Source of the DNA: Peptococcaceae bacterium
GTDB taxonomy: Bacteria; Bacillota; Peptococcia; Peptococcales; Peptococcaceae
NCBI GenBank assembly: GCA_017622155.1
Contig: JAGARS010000023.1
Location: forward strand, 1-10,316
Direction: 5' to 3'
DNA length: 10,316 bases
Shown here: positions 6,794 to 10,316 of the stretch, one piece after another
Numbering within the stretch: position 1 is the first letter of the stretch
Layout of the letters: each line of letters begins with the position of its first letter
The notes under the pieces: model-generated
The model's database searches: none
What the model saw: only the letters and a program-made list of their open reading frames with translations
What the model was told of the DNA's origin: nothing
Made by a program: the position numbers and the translations under genes

Positions 6794-8926
6794 TTGAATA
6801 ACAGAGGCTTAAAAACAATGGCCGTGTATCTGGTGATTGTGCTGATGGCGATGACATTCATCCAGTTTGGCGCACCGATGGAAAACACCGAGATTACACA
6901 GGCTGATATTAAAGATTATACACAGCTTATGGCTGCGGTAGATGCAGATCGTGTATCTGAAATTATTATTACGCCAAGTGCGGATGGCAACACATTGACT
7001 GTTGAAGGGAAACTGACAGACGGCAGTGTATTTACAGGGATTGTAACGCCGCAAACCAGTGCTGCAGAACTGACAGCGTTAAACAAAGACGGCGTTTCTG
7101 TATCCTGGATGGAAACACCGGAACCTCCATTCTGGATGTCGCTTTTGACATCTCTTCTGCCGATTCTGCTGATGGTAGGGCTGTTTATTTTCCTGATGAA
7201 TCAGTCCAGCGGTGGCGGCGGCAAGGTGATGCAGTTTGGTAAAAGCAAAGCCAAAGTCGTTATCGATGAGAAAAACAAAGTAACATTCGATGATGTGGCC
7301 GGTGCCGACGAAGTCAAAGAAGAACTGGAAGAAATCGTGGAATTCCTGAAATCACCGAAGAAATTCAATGATATCGGTGCCAAAATTCCAAAAGGCGTGC
7401 TGCTGTATGGGCCTCCGGGTACCGGTAAAACATTATTGGCAAGAGCAGTAGCCGGTGAAGCCGGTGTGGCATTCTTCAGCATCAGCGGTTCCGACTTTGT
7501 AGAAATGTTTGTTGGGGTGGGTGCATCCCGTGTAAGAGATTTGTTTGAACAGGCAAAGAAAAATTCTCCGTGCATTATTTTTATCGACGAAATTGATGCA
7601 GTGGGTCGTCAGCGCGGTGCCGGTGTGGGCGGCGGTCATGATGAACGCGAACAGACACTGAACCAGCTGTTAGTAGAAATGGACGGCTTCAACAGCAACG
7701 AAGGTATTATTATCATCGCAGCTACCAACCGTCCTGACATTCTGGACCCTGCACTGCTGCGTCCGGGTCGTTTTGACCGCCAGGTAACAGTAGACCGTCC
7801 GGATGTACGTGGTCGTGAAGAAATTCTGCAAGTGCATGTTCGCAAAAAACCACTGGCCAGCGATGTGGATTTGTCCGTGATTGCTAAGCAGACAGCCGGC
7901 TTTACCGGTGCCGATCTGGCCAACCTGGTGAACGAGGCGGCATTGTTATCCGCACGTCAGGGCTTGAAAAAAATTGGCCAGCAGCAGCTGGAACAGTCCA
8001 TTGAACGTGTAATTGCAGGGCCGGAAAAGAAATCCCGTGCTAAAATGAGCGACTATGAAAAGAATCTGGTAAGCTACCACGAAGCAGGGCATGCACTGTG
8101 CGGTTATCTCCTGCCGGGTGAAGACCCTGTACACAAAGTATCTATTATTCCACGCGGCCGTGCAGGCGGTTACACCTTGTTCCTGCCTACCGAGGACCGC
8201 AACTATATGACACGCACACACTTGCGTCAGCAGGTAATTATGATGCTGGGCGGCCGTGTAGCAGAAGAACTGGTGCTGAACGAAATCAGTACCGGCGCAT
8301 CCAACGATATCGAGCGCGCTACAAGCATCATTCGCCGCATGGTGACAGAATGGGGGATGTCCGACGAACTGGGCACCATCACATTCGGCAATAACAACAA
8401 TGACCAGGTATTCCTGGGTCGTGACCTGGGTCGCGACCGCAACTACAGTGAAGCCGTAGCATACTCCATCGACAAAGAAGTAAAACGCATGATGGACGAA
8501 TGCCATGCAGAAGCAACCCGCCTGCTGCGTGACAATATGGATAAGCTGACACTGATTGCGGAAACCCTGAAAGAACGGGAAACCCTGCAGGCAGACGAGT
8601 TCCTGGCATTGATGGAAGGCCGTTCTTTAGAAGAACTGGACAAGAAAAAAGCAGAATTGCTGGCGGAACAGAAAGGCATGAAGAAAAAACGCCCGAAACC
8701 ACAGCAGGATGCAGAAGCACAGGCTGAAGAAGCAAAAGCTGAAGCTGCAGAAAACCGTGCGGAAGAAACCGCAGCAAGTGCAGAAACGGCAGAAGTATCG
8801 GCTGATACAGAAACACCGGCAGATGCAGAACACAAAGTGGATGAAGAAATCCCTTGCATTACAGCAGAAAATGTGGTAGCATCTAATGGTGAGGCTATTG
8901 ACAGTGAAGGCAAAAAAGCAGAATAA
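6794..8926 (+). CDS. ftsH: ATP-dependent membrane zinc metalloprotease FtsH
   Basis: FtsH is a hexameric AAA+ protease anchored in the inner membrane that extracts and degrades damaged membrane proteins and short-lived regulators. The 710-aa product starts at TTG 6794, 7 nt after AGGAGG (6781-6786); the open frame continues upstream to 6710 but has no ribosome binding site there. TM1 is at about 8-25, the small periplasmic domain at 28-112 and TM2 at 114-135, followed by a glycine linker. Walker A is GPPGTGKT (206-213), the pore loop MFVG (238-241), Walker B IIFIDEID (261-268) and the second region of homology [20 protein letters not shown] (310-329). The zinc site is HEAGH (429-433), with Asp505 as the expected third ligand. 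After about residue 630 comes an 80-residue Ala/Glu-rich tail, longer than in E. coli FtsH and probably disordered. ndk follows after 50 bp without a terminator. Confidence 0.98.
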   Translation: MNNRGLKTMAVYLVIVLMAMTFIQFGAPMENTEITQADIKDYTQLMAAVDADRVSEIIITPSADGNTLTVEGKLTDGSVFTGIVTPQTSAAELTALNKDGVSVSWMETPEPPFWMSLLTSLLPILLMVGLFIFLMNQSSGGGGKVMQFGKSKAKVVIDEKNKVTFDDVAGADEVKEELEEIVEFLKSPKKFNDIGAKIPKGVLLYGPPGTGKTLLARAVAGEAGVAFFSISGSDFVEMFVGVGASRVRDLFEQAKKNSPCIIFIDEIDAVGRQRGAGVGGGHDEREQTLNQLLVEMDGFNSNEGIIIIAATNRPDILDPALLRPGRFDRQVTVDRPDVRGREEILQVHVRKKPLASDVDLSVIAKQTAGFTGADLANLVNEAALLSARQGLKKIGQQQLEQSIERVIAGPEKKSRAKMSDYEKNLVSYHEAGHALCGYLLPGEDPVHKVSIIPRGRAGGYTLFLPTEDRNYMTRTHLRQQVIMMLGGRVAEELVLNEISTGASNDIERATSIIRRMVTEWGMSDELGTITFGNNNNDQVFLGRDLGRDRNYSEAVAYSIDKEVKRMMDECHAEATRLLRDNMDKLTLIAETLKERETLQADEFLALMEGRSLEELDKKKAELLAEQKGMKKKRPKPQQDAEAQAEEAKAEAAENRAEETAASAETAEVSADTETPADAEHKVDEEIPCITAENVVASNGEAIDSEGKKAE

Positions 8927-8976
8927 CTGCTCAATAATATTTATGAAATCTTTAATAAAAGAAGGGGTATTGAATC

Positions 8977-9426
8977 ATGGAAAAAACATTTGCAATGATT
9001 AAACCAGACGGCGTACAGAGAAGCCTGGTAGGCAACATTATCGCTCGTTACGAAGCAAAAGGTCTGCGCGTAGCAGGTATGAAAATTATGCAGGTAAGCA
9101 ACGAACAGGCTGCTCAGCACTATGCTGAACACGTAGAAAAACCTTTCTACCCAGGTCTGGTAAGCTATATCACCAGCGGTCCTGTAGTAGCTCTGGTACT
9201 GGAAGGCAAAAACGCAGTAGAAGAAGTACGTAAAATCAACGGCGCTACCAACCCTCTGAACGCAGCTTGCGGCACCATCCGCGGTGACTTCGGTCAGGAA
9301 GTTGGCCGTAACGTAGTACATGCTTCCGACAGCGTAGAAAGCGCTGCTCGTGAAATCGCTATCTACTTCAACGCTGACGAAGTATTAGAATACGACTATC
9401 TGCCAAACAAATGGCTGTTTGAATAA
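8977..9426 (+). CDS. ndk: Nucleoside diphosphate kinase
   Basis: Ndk moves the gamma-phosphate of ATP to other nucleoside diphosphates through a phosphohistidine and so balances NTP and dNTP pools in the cytoplasm. The 149-aa product is full length. TFAMIKPDGVQRSLVG (4-19) is the family start. The catalytic His is His115 in NVVHASDS, and the nucleotide-binding GTIRGDFG block is at 99-106. Cys98 sits where Pro is more usual (AACGTIRGD), a mild variation. The ATG is 9 nt after GAAGGGG (8961-8967). Codon use (many GTA, CTG, CGT, GCT, AAC) looks more biased than in the neighbours, as expected for a highly expressed gene. No clear promoter is visible in the 50 bp after ftsH, so it may be co-transcribed with ftsH. 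A strong terminator closes the unit. Confidence 0.99.
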   Translation: MEKTFAMIKPDGVQRSLVGNIIARYEAKGLRVAGMKIMQVSNEQAAQHYAEHVEKPFYPGLVSYITSGPVVALVLEGKNAVEEVRKINGATNPLNAACGTIRGDFGQEVGRNVVHASDSVESAAREIAIYFNADEVLEYDYLPNKWLFE

Positions 9427-9445
9427 TTCAAAGCCTGAAAATGAC

Positions 9446-9477
9446 AAATGCGCTCTCTGTCGAGGGCGCATTTTTTT
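9446..9477 (+). terminator. Intrinsic terminator of ndk
   Basis: AAATGCGCTCTC (9446-9457) pairs with GAGGGCGCATTT (9462-9473) across the 4-nt loop TGTC. This is a 12-bp stem with one U-G pair, followed by TTTT (9474-9477). It begins 19 bp after the ndk stop codon and should end the tilS/ftsH/ndk transcription. Confidence 0.95.
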
Positions 9478-9594
9478 GAAAGATTGGGTATTACATTGTC
9501 TGATGCCATCAATCTGTTTCTGCATCAGTCATTGCGCGAGGGCGGACTGCCATTTGAAGTGAAACGGGCAGATGCGAAAAAGACACAAGAGTAA
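9475..9594 (+). pseudogene. RelB/DinJ-family antitoxin remnant (C-terminal end only)
   Basis: The + frame ending at TAA 9592-9594 encodes FERLGITLSDAINLFL then HQSLREGGLPFEVKR and a short charged tail. This matches the second half of the ribbon-helix-helix domain and the LPF motif of RelB/DinJ antitoxins (typically G.TLSDAI.LFL.q.....glPFe). The N-terminal beta-strand that contacts DNA is missing. An in-frame ATG exists at 9448, but it lies inside the ndk terminator stem, the first ten codons are terminator sequence, and no ribosome binding site precedes it. No RelE/YafQ-type toxin follows; element B starts 17 bp after the stop. I read it as the relic of a toxin-antitoxin pair whose front was replaced at a breakpoint next to the terminator. 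A translated 48-residue orphan is possible but unlikely. Confidence 0.7.
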
Positions 9595-9610
9595 AAGTAT
9601 ATTAATAATA

Positions 9611-9757
9611 AGCAGCAATATTTCTGCAGTGTCGAGATTGACATGGACAGATTCGCAGATTGTCTGAAATGCGGTGGATGTAATCCATAAGCGTTAGACA
9701 ATCAAGAAAATGTCCAGGGAACGAGGGTTTGCAGAAATGATTGCTGCTTTTATTATG
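9611..9757 (+). ncRNA. Candidate structured RNA, element B (paralogue of element A)
   Basis: P1 pairs AGCAGCAATATTTCTGCA (9611-9628) with 9730-9748: 18 bp with one bulged G (9739). P2 pairs TGGACA (9644-9649) with TGTCCA (9711-9716). P3 pairs GATTGTCT (9658-9665) with AGACAATC (9696-9703). P4 pairs AATGC (9668-9672) with GCGTT (9691-9695), and inside it TGGAT-GTA-ATCCA (9675-9687). A bubble of 15 nt (9629-9643) and 13 nt (9717-9729) separates P1 from P2. The 3' bubble strand and arm carry CGAGGGTTTGC, identical in element A. The helix runs into TTTTATTATG, which could be a weak terminator. TATATT (9598-9603) sits where a -10 for a start near 9610 would be, though I see no good -35. No protein is encoded here. 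Long closing stem, bubble and terminal stem resemble 6S RNA in outline, but I do not recognise the sequence. Confidence 0.6.
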
Positions 9758-9827
9758 TGTCTGAATATCATTTATCATTTTAAGATATTTTATTTTCTTT
9801 TTATCCCTGCTCTTTTTCGGATTTCTA

Positions 9828-9856
9828 TTGAAACAAAGTTCAAAAGCGTATATAAT
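9828..9856 (+). promoter_or_regulatory. Promoter of pgk
   Basis: TTGAAA (9828-9833) and TATAAT (9851-9856) are separated by exactly 17 bp, which is close to the housekeeping consensus and the best promoter in the window. The start would be near 9863, leaving about 32 nt of leader with GGAAGG (9881-9886) 8 nt before the ATG. The AT-rich stretch 9758-9827 between element B and this promoter shows no hairpin or reading frame I can support. Confidence 0.88.
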
Positions 9857-9894
9857 GAATACAGTATGTAAATTTTGAAGGGAAGGGTTCTATT

Positions 9895-10316
9895 ATGGCA
9901 AAAAAATCTATGCAGGATATTGAATTAACCGGAAAACGCGTACTGGTACGTGTGGATTTCAATGTTCCACGGAATAAAACGACAGGTGAAATTACCAATG
10001 ATGTGAGAATTCAGGCCGGTGCGCCTACTATTAAATATCTGGCAGACCAGGGTGCAAAAGTTATCGTTATGACACATATGGGTCGTCCAAAAGATGATTC
10101 CGATCCAATTCTGCGCTTGGACAAAGTAGCAGCTCGTTTGGCTGAAATTATCGGTCAGCCGGTAAAAAAACTGGATGCAGTGGTTGGGCCTGAAGTAGAA
10201 GCTGCGGTAGCGGCTATGCAGAATGGCGATGTTATCATGCTGGAAAATGTTCGTTTCCTGCCGGGTGAAACCAAAAATGATCCGGAACTGGCTGCACAGA
10301 TGGCAAAATTAGGCGA
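9895..10316 (+). CDS. pgk: Phosphoglycerate kinase, N-terminal part (partial)
   Basis: Pgk converts 1,3-bisphosphoglycerate and ADP to 3-phosphoglycerate and ATP, the first ATP-yielding step of lower glycolysis, in the cytoplasm. The first 140 codons are present and the gene runs off the window. They contain the signature RVDFNVP (19-25), [12 protein letters not shown] (38-49), THMGRPK (60-66, the SHLGRPK motif that binds the substrate) and MLENVRF (115-121). These lie in the N-terminal domain that holds 3-phosphoglycerate, with Asp21, Asn23, Arg39, His61 and Arg120 expected at the site. The Ala-Pro in GAPTI and Thr-His-Met in place of Ser-His-Leu are conservative changes. It has its own strong promoter. 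gap, a frequent upstream partner of pgk, is not next to it here. Confidence 0.98.
   Translation, partial: MAKKSMQDIELTGKRVLVRVDFNVPRNKTTGEITNDVRIQAGAPTIKYLADQGAKVIVMTHMGRPKDDSDPILRLDKVAARLAEIIGQPVKKLDAVVGPEVEAAVAAMQNGDVIMLENVRFLPGETKNDPELAAQMAKLG

Noticed and set aside
8927..8976. Promoter for ndk in the ftsH-ndk gap
   Set aside because: TTTAAT (8951-8956) is -10-like, but no -35 sits at a usable distance and there is no extended -10. The evidence is too weak to list.
9611..9757. CRISPR array or insertion sequence
   Set aside because: There are no regularly spaced repeats and no transposase. A MITE-like origin remains possible, but I see no clear target-site duplication around either element.

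Overview
This 10.3-kb window most likely comes from a diderm Firmicute of the class Negativicutes, possibly an Acidaminococcaceae relative such as Phascolarctobacterium. The genus is a weak guess. The reasons are an RND efflux pump with a lipoprotein adaptor (which implies an outer membrane), a Firmicute-style tilS-ftsH neighbourhood, strong GGAGG ribosome binding sites, frequent TTG/GTG starts and moderate GC. All protein genes lie on the + strand.

Layout. (1) 1-265: the last 87 codons of a multidrug MFS transporter, closed by an intrinsic terminator (283-317). (2) 379-4866: a two-gene efflux operon with an extended -10 promoter, a perfect 7-bp inverted repeat just downstream that looks like a repressor operator, an HlyD/AcrA-type lipoprotein adaptor and a 1060-aa HAE1-type RND permease. 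No outer-membrane channel gene is visible. (3) 4867-5291: a 425-bp gene-free stretch holding a REP-like palindromic element (4867-4980), a candidate structured RNA (element A, 5003-5202) and the tilS promoter. (4) 5292-9426: tilS, ftsH and ndk, with TTG chosen as start for the first two. hpt, often found between tilS and ftsH in Firmicutes, is absent. ndk ends at a strong terminator (9446-9477). (5) 9427-9894: a decayed RelB/DinJ antitoxin tail that begins inside that terminator, then a second candidate structured RNA (element B, 9611-9757) and the pgk promoter. (6) 9895-10316: the first 140 codons of pgk.

The most interesting signal is the pair of intergenic elements A and B. They share sequence blocks (ATGGACA, ATTGT.TG, ACAAT, AAATGTCCAG, an identical 11-mer CGAGGGTTTGC, and TTTT.TTATG). 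Each can fold into a long closing stem, a two-sided central bubble and a terminal stem. One inner helix carries two compensatory base-pair changes between copies. Both have a TATATW hexamer about 7 nt before the closing stem. This suggests two paralogous small RNAs with a 6S-like outline, or a family of mobile structured repeats. I could not assign them to a named RNA family.

The protein genes are otherwise conserved: drug export (MFS, RND), tRNA-Ile lysidine synthesis, membrane proteolysis, nucleotide balance and glycolysis.
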